Shown: positions 1 to 8,750, counted from the first letter of the stretch. The stretch is DNA of 64,000 bases from Aldehydirespirator sp965261105 (GCA_965261105.1 CBDHCM010000006.1:2046001-2110000), one strand, 5' to 3'. Numbers and translations: made by a program. The notes: generated by a model from the sequence alone, not told the origin.

Positions 1-1169
1 GCGAGGCCCTGATACACCGAGCGGCCATCGGCGCCGTGCATGCTCACCCGCAGCGCGAACTGGCACCCGCGCTCGGCCAGCGCGGTGGGGGTGATGCTCT
101 CCACCCGGTCGCCGATCACCTCGGCGAGAAGCAGGTCGAGATACTCGATCTGTCGTTCCGACTTCTTCCGCAACGGCTCCATTCCCCCCGCCCGATCAAA
201 CACGTCGAGCGACGCCCGCAACGCCGCCATGGCAAGGATGGGCGGGTTCGAGACCTGCCACGACTCGGCGGTACCGATGGGATCGAAGACAGTGCCCATC
301 TCGAAGCGGACGTCGGGGCGCTGCCCCCACCACCCCAGCAGCTTGGGGAGCGAACGGTCGCCGACGTGGCGCTCGTGCACGAAGACGCCACCCACACCGC
401 CCGGGCCACCGTTCAGGTACTTGTAGCTGCACCAGGCGGCGAAGTCGACGTTCCAGTCGTGCAAGGCCAAACCGACATTGCCCACGGCGTGTGCGAGGTC
501 GAAACCGACCCGGGCGCCAACCTCGCGGGCCGCGGCGGTGATCTCCGCCAACGGGAGTACCTGGCCGGTGTAATACTGGACGCCAGGCAGCATCACGAGC
601 GCGAGCTCGGAGCCGTGCTCGGCGATCAGGGCGAGCAGGTCGTCGCTCCGCAGCGTCTCCTCGCCTGCTCGCGGACGGGCCAGAACCAGCGACTCGGACG
701 GGTCGTGGCCGCGCTGGCGAATCTGGCTCGCGACGGCGAAATGGTCGCTCGGGAAGGCGTGATCCTCGATAAGGATCTTGTGCCGGACCGAAGTGGGGTC
801 ATAGAAGCTCACCATCAGCAGGTGCAGGTTGACGGTCAGCGAGTTCATGGCGACGACCTCGTTCGGTCGCCCGCCGACGAGACGCCCCAGCGAGCCCGTC
901 AACAGCTCGTGATACGGCTCCCACGCGGAGTCGCCGGCGAAGTGCGCGGCCGCGCCGAGCCGGGCCCACCGTTCCAACTCGGCGTTCACATAGTCGGCGG
1001 CCGCTCGGGGCACGGCCCCGAGAGAGTTGCCGGCGAGATAGATCTGCGGCGAGCCATCTCGGCGCACCGGAAGGTGGAACTCGTCGCGGAACGCAGACAG
1101 CGGATCAGCGGCGTCCAGGGCCATCGCGGTGCCGGCGTCGGTGGTGAGTGCGATGTCTGTACCGGTCAT
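1..1169 (-). CDS. kynU: Kynureninase (partial, 3' end beyond window)
   Basis: PLP enzyme that cleaves 3-hydroxykynurenine or kynurenine to 3-hydroxyanthranilate or anthranilate plus alanine. Reading the minus strand from the ATG at 1169 gives about 389 residues with no stop before the window edge. Visible signatures are FDLAHAVGN (PLP-contacting Asp near residue 224) and WCSYKYLNGGPG, whose Lys near residue 250 forms the Schiff base. The family is about 400-420 residues, so only the C-terminus is missing. It lies 73 bp downstream of 3-hydroxyanthranilate dioxygenase on the same strand, consistent with one catabolic operon. Family assignment is firm; substrate preference is inferred from context. 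Confidence 0.93.
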   Translation of the reverse strand, partial: MTGTDIALTTDAGTAMALDAADPLSAFRDEFHLPVRRDGSPQIYLAGNSLGAVPRAAADYVNAELERWARLGAAAHFAGDSAWEPYHELLTGSLGRLVGGRPNEVVAMNSLTVNLHLLMVSFYDPTSVRHKILIEDHAFPSDHFAVASQIRQRGHDPSESLVLARPRAGEETLRSDDLLALIAEHGSELALVMLPGVQYYTGQVLPLAEITAAAREVGARVGFDLAHAVGNVGLALHDWNVDFAAWCSYKYLNGGPGGVGGVFVHERHVGDRSLPKLLGWWGQRPDVRFEMGTVFDPIGTAESWQVSNPPILAMAALRASLDVFDRAGGMEPLRKKSERQIEYLDLLLAEVIGDRVESITPTALAERGCQFALRVSMHGADGRSVYQGL

Positions 1170-1242
1170 GAGCGGGCGGGCGAGGCGTCGGCGCCGTTCG
1201 GCTCGCTGAACACGACACGACGATGGAGAGACATCACAGCGA

Positions 1243-1794
1243 CTACAGCCGGACCCAGCCTTCGGGGGGATTCTTGCCCGGGTGCACCGCCCCGCACTGC
1301 CCGCAGGTGCGCAGTTCTTGGTCTTGGTAGAAGCGCTCGTACACCGGAGGCAGGTCGTGCACGATGCTGGTCAAGATCATCTCGGCGCGATGCACCAGCG
1401 ACTGGCACTCGAAGCAGTACCACTCGAGGGCGTCTATTGCCCCTTCGGGACGCTTCGGTTCGACCACCAGTCCGATCGACCCCGCCTGGGGGCGCTGCGG
1501 GGAATGGCGCACATGGGGCGGCAGCAGGAAGATCTCGCCTTCGCGGATCGCGACGTCGTAGTGGGCGTCGCCTTCGATGACCTTGAGCACCATGTCGCCC
1601 TCGAGCTGGTAGAAGAACTCTTCGACGGGATCGTCGTGGAAGTCTGTGCGCTGGTTGGGTCCACCGACGACGGTGACCATGAGGTCCGCGTCCTGGAAGA
1701 TCTGCCGGTTGCCGACGGGCGGTTTGAGCAGATCGCGGTGTTCGTCGATCCACCCCCGGAAGTTGAATGCTCTCAGCCGGGTTCCGCTTGTCAT
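1243..1794 (-). CDS. nbaC: 3-hydroxyanthranilate 3,4-dioxygenase
   Basis: Cupin ring-cleavage dioxygenase that opens 3-hydroxyanthranilate to 2-amino-3-carboxymuconate semialdehyde. The 183 residues match the short bacterial form. Predicted Fe(II) ligands are His53, Glu59 and His97. Arg49, Arg101 and Glu112 sit where the family binds substrate. Two CxxC pairs (C127/C130 and C164/C167) form the rubredoxin-like second metal site of bacterial enzymes. The start at 1794 has a purine-rich Shine-Dalgarno (GAGAGGGGG). Flanked by kynureninase downstream and a DapA-like gene upstream. Confidence 0.95.
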   Translation of the reverse strand: MTSGTRLRAFNFRGWIDEHRDLLKPPVGNRQIFQDADLMVTVVGGPNQRTDFHDDPVEEFFYQLEGDMVLKVIEGDAHYDVAIREGEIFLLPPHVRHSPQRPQAGSIGLVVEPKRPEGAIDALEWYCFECQSLVHRAEMILTSIVHDLPPVYERFYQDQELRTCGQCGAVHPGKNPPEGWVRL

Positions 1795-1842
1795 ATCCGC
1801 CCCCTCTCTAGGGTCTCTAGACCGACAGGTGAGCGCAACCGG

Positions 1843-2796
1843 TCACACCCGCAGGCCGCACTGTTCGAAGGCCTCGCGTGTGGCTGCCTTCTCACCGTCC
1901 GTCAACTCGAGAAGCGGCTCGCGGACGCGGCCTCCGACCTGTCCGAGCAGCTCCTGCCAGTACTTCTGGTGGGCATGGGGCTTCTCGGGGGGCCTGGTCC
2001 GCTTCAGGGCGTCGCGCACCGGGTTGAGGCTCTCGCTGATGCGGCGCGCCCCGGCGGCGTCCCCCGCGAGCGCCGCCTGGGTGTAGTCGTGCATCCGCCG
2101 GTCGATGGCCGTTTGCAGCAGGTAGGGAGGCGACGAGCACAGGTACAGCTTCCAGTCGAGTTCGAGAATGTTGTCGAGCCACTCGTCCTCCGACGCGGTG
2201 CTCACCTGGATGCGGTCCGAGGCGAGCGCGGTGAGCTCGGCGTACATGGGACGCGCGACGCTGTACTTGATGGCCACCACGTTGTCGAGGTCAGCGAGCC
2301 GGTCACACAGCTGGGGCGACATCAAATAGCCGCTGTCGGGGTGGCTCCAAAGCGCGATGCCGATGTCGACGGTCTGCGAGATCGTCTCGTAGTACCCGTA
2401 GACGGTCTCGTCGTGGGCGTGGACGAAGTGCAGCGTGGGAGCGTGCACGACTATGTAGTCCGCCCCGGCCTCCTGGGCATGGCGGGCGAGATCGATAACG
2501 ACATCGAAGTTCTGGTCCGAGCACGACATCATGGTCTGCGCCCGTCCTCCGGCGGCCTCGACGGCGAGCTCCAGGCTCCGCTTGCGCTCGTGCAGGCTCA
2601 TGGAGAAGAACTCGCCCTGCTTTCCGGAGACGAACAGCCCTGCGATGCCCAGATCCTCGGTCCAGTGACGGACGTTCTCACGGAATCCGTCCTCGTCGAG
2701 CCGCCGGTCGCTCGTGAACGGCGTCAGAGCCGCCGCCCAGATACCGGTCAGGCTGGTGGAGGCATAGGCCTTGGCGTCACCTCTGGAGTACTTCAT
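1843..2796 (-). CDS. DapA-family lyase/aldolase of unknown substrate
   Basis: Class I aldolase-type (beta/alpha)8 protein of the dihydrodipicolinate synthase family, about 317 residues. The Schiff-base lysine is visible in VVAIKYSVA (about residue 177). The usual GTTGE pocket is replaced by GKQGE and the proton-relay YYN motif is absent, so it is unlikely to be the lysine-biosynthetic enzyme. I prefer the ATG at 2796 over the GTG at 2805. It sits between an aldehyde dehydrogenase and the dioxygenase, so it probably acts on a ring-cleavage product or a keto acid, in the manner of hydratase-aldolases that hand an aldehyde to a dehydrogenase. That role is inference. Confidence 0.8.
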   Translation of the reverse strand: MKYSRGDAKAYASTSLTGIWAAALTPFTSDRRLDEDGFRENVRHWTEDLGIAGLFVSGKQGEFFSMSLHERKRSLELAVEAAGGRAQTMMSCSDQNFDVVIDLARHAQEAGADYIVVHAPTLHFVHAHDETVYGYYETISQTVDIGIALWSHPDSGYLMSPQLCDRLADLDNVVAIKYSVARPMYAELTALASDRIQVSTASEDEWLDNILELDWKLYLCSSPPYLLQTAIDRRMHDYTQAALAGDAAGARRISESLNPVRDALKRTRPPEKPHAHQKYWQELLGQVGGRVREPLLELTDGEKAATREAFEQCGLRV

Positions 2797-2833
2797 CTGG
2801 CGCACTTCATGTCGTGCTGAGTTGACCCTGTGT

Positions 2834-4270
2834 CTAGACGATCGAGATGCTGTGCGAGACGTTCTTGACGACCATGTAGTTGTGCAGGCCCTCTACCCCG
2901 CCCTCGCGGCCGTAGCCGCTGGACTTGACGCCACCGAAGGGTGTCTCGGGCACGGAGGCCTCCAACGTGTTGATCGACAGGCTCCCGGCCTCCACCCGTT
3001 CGACCATTCGATCGACGTAGTCCGCACGATTGGTGAATCCGTAGGCAGCAAGCCCGAAGGGCACCGAGTTGGCGCATTCGATGGCCTCATCGAGCGAACC
3101 CACCCGGTTGACAGCCGCGAGGGGCCCGAAGGGCTCCTCCTGCATCACCCGGGCATGGTCGGGAACGTCCGCGAGCACGGTCGGCTCGAAGAAGTAGCCG
3201 GAGGTGCCGATCCTGGAGCCGCCCGTCGTGACCACCGCGCCCTTGTCGCGTGCGTCCGCGACGAACCCGGTCAGCGCCGCGAGCCGGCGGTCGTTGGCGA
3301 GGGGACCCATCTCCGCGCCGGGGTCCATGCCGTCGCCGACCACCGTGGCCGCGGCGCGTTGGGTGAACGTGCCGAGGAACTCCTCGAAGATGCTGTCGTG
3401 GACGAAGAAACGCGTGGGAGACGTGCAGACCTGCCCGGCGTTGCGCATCTTGCGCACCGCCGAGGTGACCGCGGCCGCCCCCACGTCGATGTCCTCGCAG
3501 ACGATCACCGGCGCGTGGCCGCCCAGCTCCATCAGCACCGGCGTCATGTGGTCCGAGGCCAGCGCGGTGAGCCGCCGGCCCACCGCCGTCGAGCCGGTGA
3601 AGGCAACCAGCCGGATCGTGTCGTGGGGGATCAGATGTTCGGAGATCTCAGACGGCACACCACAGACGAGGTTCAACACGCCGGGCGGCAGGCCCGCATC
3701 GTGGAAGGCGCGCACGATGTGCATGGCGCCCGCCGGCGTCTCCTCCGCCGGCTTGAGGATGATGGAGCATCCCGCGGCCACGGCGCCCGCCACCTTGCGA
3801 GCCGGCTGGCTCATCGGGAAGTTCCAGGGCGAGAACGCGGCCACCGCGCCGATGGGCTGCTGATGGACGATGTAGCTGATGCCCGGCCCGCTCGGGATTA
3901 CCCTGCCGTAGGCGCGAACCGCCTCACCGGCGTCCCATTCGAAGAACTCGCAGCCTCGAACGACCTCCATCTTGGCCTGCTGGTACGGCTTGCCGACCTC
4001 GAGGGTGATGTCGTGCGCGATCTCGGCCTGGCGCTGGCGCATGATGGCCGCTGCCGTGCGCAGGACGTCGGCCCGATCCCTGGGCGCGGTCCGGCTCCAG
4101 ACCTCGAACCCCTTCGCGGCCGCCTCAAGAGCGTCGTCGAGATCCCCCCGGCCCGCGCACGCAAGCCGGCCGATGACCTGCTCGTTCGCCGGGTTCACCA
4201 CGGGCAGGTCATCCGCGGCCGTGCGCCAAGAACCGCCGATGTAGAGCCCGACATCGGGGTAGTCAGTCAC
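2834..4270 (-). CDS. NAD(P)-dependent aldehyde dehydrogenase
   Basis: 478-residue ALDH superfamily enzyme, full length. Key residues are the oxyanion Asn150 (SPWNFP), Lys173 (LKPAEETP), general base Glu249 (MELGGHAP), nucleophile Cys282 (GQVCTSPTR) and NAD-site FTGSTAVG near 224. Overall it resembles succinate-semialdehyde and muconate-semialdehyde dehydrogenases. In this locus the obvious candidate substrate is 2-aminomuconate semialdehyde, or an aldehyde released by the neighbouring DapA-like lyase; sequence alone cannot decide. The GTG start at 4270 overlaps the stop of a small upstream ORF by 4 nt (GTGA), suggesting translational coupling. Confidence 0.92.
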   Translation of the reverse strand: MTDYPDVGLYIGGSWRTAADDLPVVNPANEQVIGRLACAGRGDLDDALEAAAKGFEVWSRTAPRDRADVLRTAAAIMRQRQAEIAHDITLEVGKPYQQAKMEVVRGCEFFEWDAGEAVRAYGRVIPSGPGISYIVHQQPIGAVAAFSPWNFPMSQPARKVAGAVAAGCSIILKPAEETPAGAMHIVRAFHDAGLPPGVLNLVCGVPSEISEHLIPHDTIRLVAFTGSTAVGRRLTALASDHMTPVLMELGGHAPVIVCEDIDVGAAAVTSAVRKMRNAGQVCTSPTRFFVHDSIFEEFLGTFTQRAAATVVGDGMDPGAEMGPLANDRRLAALTGFVADARDKGAVVTTGGSRIGTSGYFFEPTVLADVPDHARVMQEEPFGPLAAVNRVGSLDEAIECANSVPFGLAAYGFTNRADYVDRMVERVEAGSLSINTLEASVPETPFGGVKSSGYGREGGVEGLHNYMVVKNVSHSISIV

Positions 4271-4374
4271 ACTGGACGCCTCAATTCCGGACCTGTGCGG
4301 CCGCCGGCAGAGTCGGTCTTCAGCGCGGCATCGAGCAGGCGAAGACGTCGGGCCGTTGGCAGATCAGCGGGCAT
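4267..4374 (-). CDS. Small 35-residue upstream ORF (hypothetical)
   Basis: ATG at 4374 opens a 35-codon frame starting MPADLPTARRLRLLDAAL. Its TGA overlaps the GTG start of the aldehyde dehydrogenase by 4 nt. The overlap geometry is that of translationally coupled operon genes, but the peptide matches nothing I recognise. It could be a leader peptide or chance. Confidence 0.3.
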   Translation of the reverse strand: MPADLPTARRLRLLDAALKTDSAGGRTGPELRRPV

Positions 4375-4464
4375 GGCTTGAATCTAAGTCGTTTCCCGAA
4401 GAGACGCGAATGCCGAGTCTCCCCGGCTGCATACCAGAGGCGGTAAGAGCCGCACTATGGCGAG

Positions 4465-5400
4465 TCAGGCCTCGGACCGGGCCCGGGCCGCGTCTCGGAG
4501 TGCGCCGATGAGCGCATGGGCGCTCGATGGGAGTTCGGAACCCGATCGGGTGATGATCCCAACCGGAACCGAGGTGCCCTCAATGCTCACCTGTAGCGAC
4601 ACCAACGCGTCGCGCTCAAGGTCTTCGACGAAGATGCCCGCAGGGACGACAGCCAAGTGCTCGCCCCGCAACACCAGCGCCCTCAGAGGCACGGGAGCAA
4701 CGCACTCGATGACGTGGCCGGGGGTTCGACCAGACCCGCGGATGAACGCAGCTTCGATCTGTTGGCGCAGCGACGTGTCTCTCGGAGGCAGGATCCAGGA
4801 GTCGTCCACCAGCCCCGACAGACTCCCCCGGTGCCCGGACCTCGGGTGGCTGGGAGTGCAGACCACGTGCACCTCGTCGTCGTGCAGCGGCTCGACATCC
4901 ACACCTGGCATCGAGGCCAGCGGGGTCACGCGTCCTACCACGAAGTCGACCTGGCCCGACATCAGGTCCTCGTGGAGCCGGTCCGGGGTCCCTTCAGAGA
5001 TCGCAATCCGCAGGCCTGGGAACCGTTGGGTGACCTCGAACACCGCATTGGGCAAGATGTCCGCGGTCCCAGCTAGCAGGGTGCCCACACGCACCTCGCC
5101 GCTGCGGCCGTCGACGATCTCATCGGCATGCCGGAGGAGCGAGCCCACCTCAGAAGCAACGAGCTGCATGTGTGTGATGAGAGGCGCGCCAGCCGCTGTG
5201 ACCGTCATCCCCTTGGGTCCCCGGTCGAACAGTTGGACGCCGAGAGCCCGTTCGAGCTCAGCCAACGAGCGCGACATGGCGGGCTGCGTGAGATACAGCA
5301 CGGCGCTGGCTTCGCGGATCGATCCACGCTGAGCGATCGTCGCGGCCACGACCAGGTGCCGGAGCCTGATCTGTCGTGAGAGCAGCTCAGCAGGACGCAT
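4465..5400 (-). CDS. LysR-family transcriptional regulator
   Basis: 311 residues. The N-terminal winged helix (about 12-70) has the typical LTQPAMSRSLAELERALGV recognition region. A type 2 periplasmic-binding-like effector domain follows to the C-terminus. The protein ends at 4465, about 90 bp upstream of the small ORF and aldehyde dehydrogenase, and is read in the same direction. It is the natural candidate regulator of the aromatic/kynurenine genes to its left, with a ring metabolite as likely inducer (inference). The ATG at 5400 follows directly on an AT-rich near-palindrome. Confidence 0.92.
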   Translation of the reverse strand: MRPAELLSRQIRLRHLVVAATIAQRGSIREASAVLYLTQPAMSRSLAELERALGVQLFDRGPKGMTVTAAGAPLITHMQLVASEVGSLLRHADEIVDGRSGEVRVGTLLAGTADILPNAVFEVTQRFPGLRIAISEGTPDRLHEDLMSGQVDFVVGRVTPLASMPGVDVEPLHDDEVHVVCTPSHPRSGHRGSLSGLVDDSWILPPRDTSLRQQIEAAFIRGSGRTPGHVIECVAPVPLRALVLRGEHLAVVPAGIFVEDLERDALVSLQVSIEGTSVPVGIITRSGSELPSSAHALIGALRDAARARSEA

Positions 5401-5402
5401 GA

Positions 5403-5420
5403 GATAACGATATCGCTATG
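5403..5420. promoter_or_regulatory. Near-palindromic operator/promoter candidate upstream of LysR gene
   Basis: ATAACGATATCGCTAT lies 2-20 bp upstream of the LysR ATG in GC-rich surroundings. It is a near-perfect inverted repeat around ATAT, fitting a T-N11-A LysR autoregulatory site. Binding is inferred only. Confidence 0.35.
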
Positions 5421-5475
5421 TGTCAGGGCAAGTTCCTGCGCTGGTTGCGAGGCCGCTGTCGAGCTGTGGCCTGCC

Positions 5476-5676
5476 TCAGTCCCGTCCAGCCTCGATGACC
5501 TTCGCGGCGAGCAGGGACGGGTTTGAGAACAGCGCCTCGTGACCGTCGGGCATCTGCACGATGCGGGCCAAGCCCAGCCGAGCGCTGAAGCGAGGGTGCC
5601 AGGCGAACTCGCCATAGGGCATGGCGGTGTCGTCGGTGCAGTTGATGTAGGACTTCGCGATCGGCGAGAGCCTCGT
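5476..5676 (-). pseudogene. C-terminal remnant of an alpha/beta hydrolase
   Basis: The frame reads TRLSPIAKSYINCTDDTAMP and later QMPDGHEALFSNPSLLA. This matches the last ~65 residues of salicylate-esterase/methylesterase-like alpha/beta hydrolases: the conserved YIxCTxD segment and the DGHxxxxSxP catalytic-His segment. No matching N-terminal part (nucleophile elbow) precedes it in any frame, so the gene is truncated. It lies between the LysR gene and the formamidase-like gene. Confidence 0.6.
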
Positions 5677-5800
5677 CGCCCGTGATGGCGGCGTGACTGA
5701 CGCGCACCACGGCGAACCCGACCGATTCAAGGTCATAGCCGTGGCACACTGGGGCGTCAAGAGGCACCGACCATGCGAGTCGACGCCTCCGACCCAACCC

Positions 5801-6661
5801 ATGAACGTTCCGTTTGATCATCTCTCGCGACCAGAGCTGGACTGGCAGCTCTCTCCCAGCCGGTCAGCGAGAGATCCGGCCGGAGTTCTCCAACGACACC
5901 AGACCGAGACGGCTGAACTCGGCACAGCAGCTGGGATCCGCAGCACGCTCGATATCGCCTACGGGCCCAGACCGCGCCAGAAGATGGACCTGTACCAGCC
6001 GGCAGACGCCGCTGGAACCGTCGGTTGTCTCGTGTTCGTCCACGGCGGCTTCTGGCAGGAGGGCAGCAAAGCGGGGTCGGGCTTTCCGGCCCGCCGGCTC
6101 ACCGGCAACAACTGGGCCCACGTGGGGGTCGGCTACACCTTGGCCCCCGAAGCAAGCCTTGCCGCGATCGTCGACGAGACGGCGCTCGCCCTCTGCACGC
6201 TCGCACGACGCGCGGGCGGATTCGGCCTTGATCAAGACCGGATCGTCTTGGCAGGACACTCAGCCGGAGCGCATCTCGCCGCCGCGATTCTCACGGGGAT
6301 GGGAGGAGAGAGTGCAGCACGGCTGCCGGCGAAGGCTGTGCTCATCAGCGGCGTGTATGACCTCGCCCCCATAGCGGCGTCGTACGTGAACGACGCCGTC
6401 GGCCTCGACGCCGCAGACATAGCCAGGCTCTCACCGCTCTACGGTCGCCCGCTGAAGGATCTGCCGGTTCAGCTGCTGATCGGCTCGGAGGAAACCGAGG
6501 CGTTCCATGCTCAGACCAACGCTCTGCACGCCGCGTGGAAGGAGGATCTATCGCACCTCTCGCTCCAGCCTGCGCCGGGCTGCGATCACTTCGACATCCT
6601 CGACCAGTTGTGCGACCCCACCTCCCCCGCCGGCCGCTTCATCCTCGGGCACGCCAACTGA
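5801..6661 (+). CDS. Kynurenine formamidase-like alpha/beta hydrolase
   Basis: 286-residue alpha/beta hydrolase. HGGFW near residue 80 is the oxyanion signature of eukaryote-type arylformamidases. GHSAGAH holds the nucleophile Ser, and the GCDHFDIL region carries the catalytic His. An earlier in-frame start exists at 5693, but its translation looks non-coding. The ATG at 5801 (MNVPFDHLS) begins the recognisable protein. Placement next to tryptophan dioxygenase, kynurenine monooxygenase remnant and kynureninase makes N-formylkynurenine the likely substrate (inference); a related carboxylesterase is the alternative. Confidence 0.8.
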   Translation: MNVPFDHLSRPELDWQLSPSRSARDPAGVLQRHQTETAELGTAAGIRSTLDIAYGPRPRQKMDLYQPADAAGTVGCLVFVHGGFWQEGSKAGSGFPARRLTGNNWAHVGVGYTLAPEASLAAIVDETALALCTLARRAGGFGLDQDRIVLAGHSAGAHLAAAILTGMGGESAARLPAKAVLISGVYDLAPIAASYVNDAVGLDAADIARLSPLYGRPLKDLPVQLLIGSEETEAFHAQTNALHAAWKEDLSHLSLQPAPGCDHFDILDQLCDPTSPAGRFILGHAN

Positions 6662-6746
6662 ACGGGTTCTCAGGCAGCTGCAGCGCTCGACCGCTCCGAC
6701 GGACTCGCTCGACGGGTTCGATCCGCAGCCGCAACTCGCTCCTCGC

Positions 6747-7550
6747 TCAGAACGACGTGCGGATGGCCCAGAGGTCGGGGAACGCGGGGCGCATGATCGT
6801 GGTGCGGAGGTAGGCGGCCCCGTCGGAGCCGCCCGTGCCTTGCTTGGTGCCGATCGTGCGCTGCACCATCATCACATGGCGATACCGCCACTCCATCAAG
6901 CCCTCATCGAAGTCGGTCAGAAGCTCGCAGATCTCCATTAGCGCCGGGTTGGACCGGTAGATCTCGACCAGGGTGGCCTGTACCTGTGCCGAAGGCTCGT
7001 GTGGGAGCGTCACGTCGCGCTCGATGACCGAATCGGGGATGTCGAACCCGTTCCTGGCGAGGAACCGAACGAAGACGTCCCAGACAGTCGGCTCCCGCAA
7101 CCGGCGCTCCAGCCGGGCGCGAGCATCCCGATCGTGGTCGAAGCGGTCGAGATGGGAGGCATCGGGCTGACCGAGCAGGAATTCGACCTCGCGGAACTGC
7201 GCCGACTGGAAACCGCTGGCACTGGCGAGGAACGGGCGGAAGGAGGCGAACTCGAGCGGGGTCATCGTCTCGAGCACGTCGAGCTGACTGACGAGAGTCT
7301 TGATGATCTTGAGCACGCGCTTCAGCTGGTGGCCGCCCTTGAACGGCGCGTCGGCGTTGACGTGGCCGCAGAGCCCGTCGAGTTCGTGAAGGACCTGCTT
7401 GAACCACAGCTCATACACCTGGTGGATGATGATGAACAGCGTCTCGTCGTGTTCGGGCTCACCGGTGTCCGAGTCGATCGAGCGACACTGCTGCAATGAC
7501 AGCAACTCAGGAATCTGCAGGTACGACCCGTAGGTGAGACCGTCGTTCAT
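6747..7550 (-). CDS. kynA: Tryptophan 2,3-dioxygenase
   Basis: Haem dioxygenase that converts L-tryptophan to N-formylkynurenine, 267 residues. Diagnostic segments are LTYGSYLQIPELL at the N-terminus, HDETLFIIIHQVYELWFKQ (substrate-pocket helix), the YRHVMMVQRTIG segment with the haem-ligand His, and KQGTGGSDGAAYL near the C-terminus. The ATG at 7550 is chosen because it follows an AGGAGG Shine-Dalgarno. It starts 14 bp downstream of the kynurenine monooxygenase remnant's stop, on the same strand. Confidence 0.95.
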   Translation of the reverse strand: MNDGLTYGSYLQIPELLSLQQCRSIDSDTGEPEHDETLFIIIHQVYELWFKQVLHELDGLCGHVNADAPFKGGHQLKRVLKIIKTLVSQLDVLETMTPLEFASFRPFLASASGFQSAQFREVEFLLGQPDASHLDRFDHDRDARARLERRLREPTVWDVFVRFLARNGFDIPDSVIERDVTLPHEPSAQVQATLVEIYRSNPALMEICELLTDFDEGLMEWRYRHVMMVQRTIGTKQGTGGSDGAAYLRTTIMRPAFPDLWAIRTSF

Positions 7551-7563
7551 CGGAGCCTCCTCA

Positions 7564-8463
7564 TCACACCGAGAGGGCGTCGGGCCTGGCCAGCGGGTCG
7601 AGTTCGGGCAGAGGATGGAGGGCGGCGACGAGTTCAGCCGCCCTGTCCATGTCAACGTCGGCGAGCGATGCCCGCCCGGCCGTGAGCTCGTCCAAGATCT
7701 CAGCCCCGCGGGCGGCCCGCGCCGCGGCCTCGGCGTAGGGCATCGTCGAGAACATCACCATGTTGTAGCGCGGGCTCAGGCGCTCGGGATGTCGGCGCTG
7801 GAACTCCAAGGCCAGCTCACGTCGGATCAAGTAGTCAGGGTCGACCACGCCCGCTCGCATCTCGACATAGTTGTCGAGCGCCATGTCGGCGATGGCGTCG
7901 GCGTTCGGCTTTCGCTCGGTTTCGAAGGCCGTGAAGGCTGCCGCGATGTCGTTGGGCTGATCACGCAGATGCCGGTCGAGGGCGCGCGCCGACTCCATGG
8001 CCAGGTTCATGCCCTGCCCGTGGAAGGGCACGATGGAGTGAGCGGCGTCACCGACGAGGACCGCCCTGTCGTGCGCCGACCAGCCGCGGCATCGCATCGT
8101 GGCGAGCCGGCCAGCGGGGTTCTCGAAGAATTGCTCGACGAGGTTGGGAACCATGGGCACGAGGTCGGGGAATTCCTGCTTGAAGAACAGCGACACCGCT
8201 TCGGGATCCCACAGCGAAGCGAAGCTTGCGCCTCCCTCGTTGGGTGCGAACAGGGTGGCGGTGAAGTCACCTTCGGGGTTGGCCAGTGCGATCAGCATGA
8301 ACTCCCGGCGTGGCCAAATGTGGAGCGCATTGGGATCGAGGCGGAACCCACCGCCGTCGGCGGGTGGAATCTGCAACTCCTTGTACCCATGGTCAAGCCA
8401 GCTCACCTCCGCCCTGCCACCGTTGGCGGACACGATCGCTTTGCGGATGTCCGAGCCGGCGCC
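7564..8463 (-). pseudogene. kmo: Kynurenine 3-monooxygenase, N-terminally truncated
   Basis: The last 299 residues of a flavin monooxygenase are clear. They include LDHGYKELQIPP, NALHIWPR, the second FAD motif LVGDAAHSIVPFHGQGMN and DNYVEMR, all typical of kynurenine 3-monooxygenase. The N-terminal Rossmann GxGxxG domain (about 150 residues) is absent from all frames. The frame upstream of GAGSDIR switches at about 8463 to unrelated sequence, and the opposite strand soon carries an intact hydrolase. Without the dinucleotide fold the enzyme should not bind FAD, so the pathway step is broken here unless another copy exists. Confidence 0.8.
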
Positions 8464-8613
8464 GTGCCCGTCGTCGCTGGCGCGACGAACCTGGTTCCAC
8501 ACCTCCGGCGCGAGCTTCCACTCGTCCGGCAGGCGCGGCTCCTCGCCGTCGAGCACGAGGCCCGCAACCACCGACACCGATCTGCGGGCGTTGATATCCC
8601 GGTCGAACCGTGA
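8464..8613 (-). pseudogene. Possible reverse-transcriptase thumb fragment fused to the Kmo remnant
   Basis: In frame with the Kmo remnant the sequence reads INARRSVSVVAGLVLDG and EEPRLPDEWKLAPEVW. This resembles the motif 7/thumb region of retron or group II intron reverse transcriptases (xVxGLxVN...PRxP). Nothing else of such an enzyme is nearby. Treat it as a tentative label for a foreign scrap at the truncation junction. Confidence 0.3.
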
Positions 8614-8624
8614 TACTTGAGGAG

Positions 8625-8750
8625 ATGATGGCTGAGGAGACGCAGGCGAGGCCCATGCGAGAGTCGCTCCGAGTCGCCATCGAATACCGGCGCTGGCTGC
8701 GCGAGATCGCCAAGGGCAGCGACTCCGCCCGCCAAGCAGCCGGGCAATGA
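8625..8750 (+). CDS. Small 41-residue ORF upstream of hydrolase (hypothetical)
   Basis: ATG at 8625 (or 8628) follows a GAGGAG motif. It encodes a charged, probably helical peptide with MRESLRVAIEYRRWLREIAK in its middle, ending with TGA 40 bp before the hydrolase start. Composition looks coding and it shares strand with the hydrolase. I do not recognise the family. Confidence 0.35.
   Translation: MMAEETQARPMRESLRVAIEYRRWLREIAKGSDSARQAAGQ

Noticed and set aside
2834..4270. Firm naming of the aldehyde dehydrogenase as 2-aminomuconate semialdehyde dehydrogenase
   Set aside because: Context suggests it, but catalytic motifs are generic to the superfamily and do not decide the substrate.
36..4381. 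Long plus-strand ORFs opposite the kynurenine genes (36-1580, 1282-2820, 2771-4381)
   Set aside because: They are antisense shadows of well-matched minus-strand genes, with low-complexity Arg/Pro/Gly-rich translations typical of high-GC DNA.
8464..8613. Group II intron or retron
   Set aside because: Only a thumb-like fragment of about 45 residues; no catalytic YxDD core, RNA structure or other parts.
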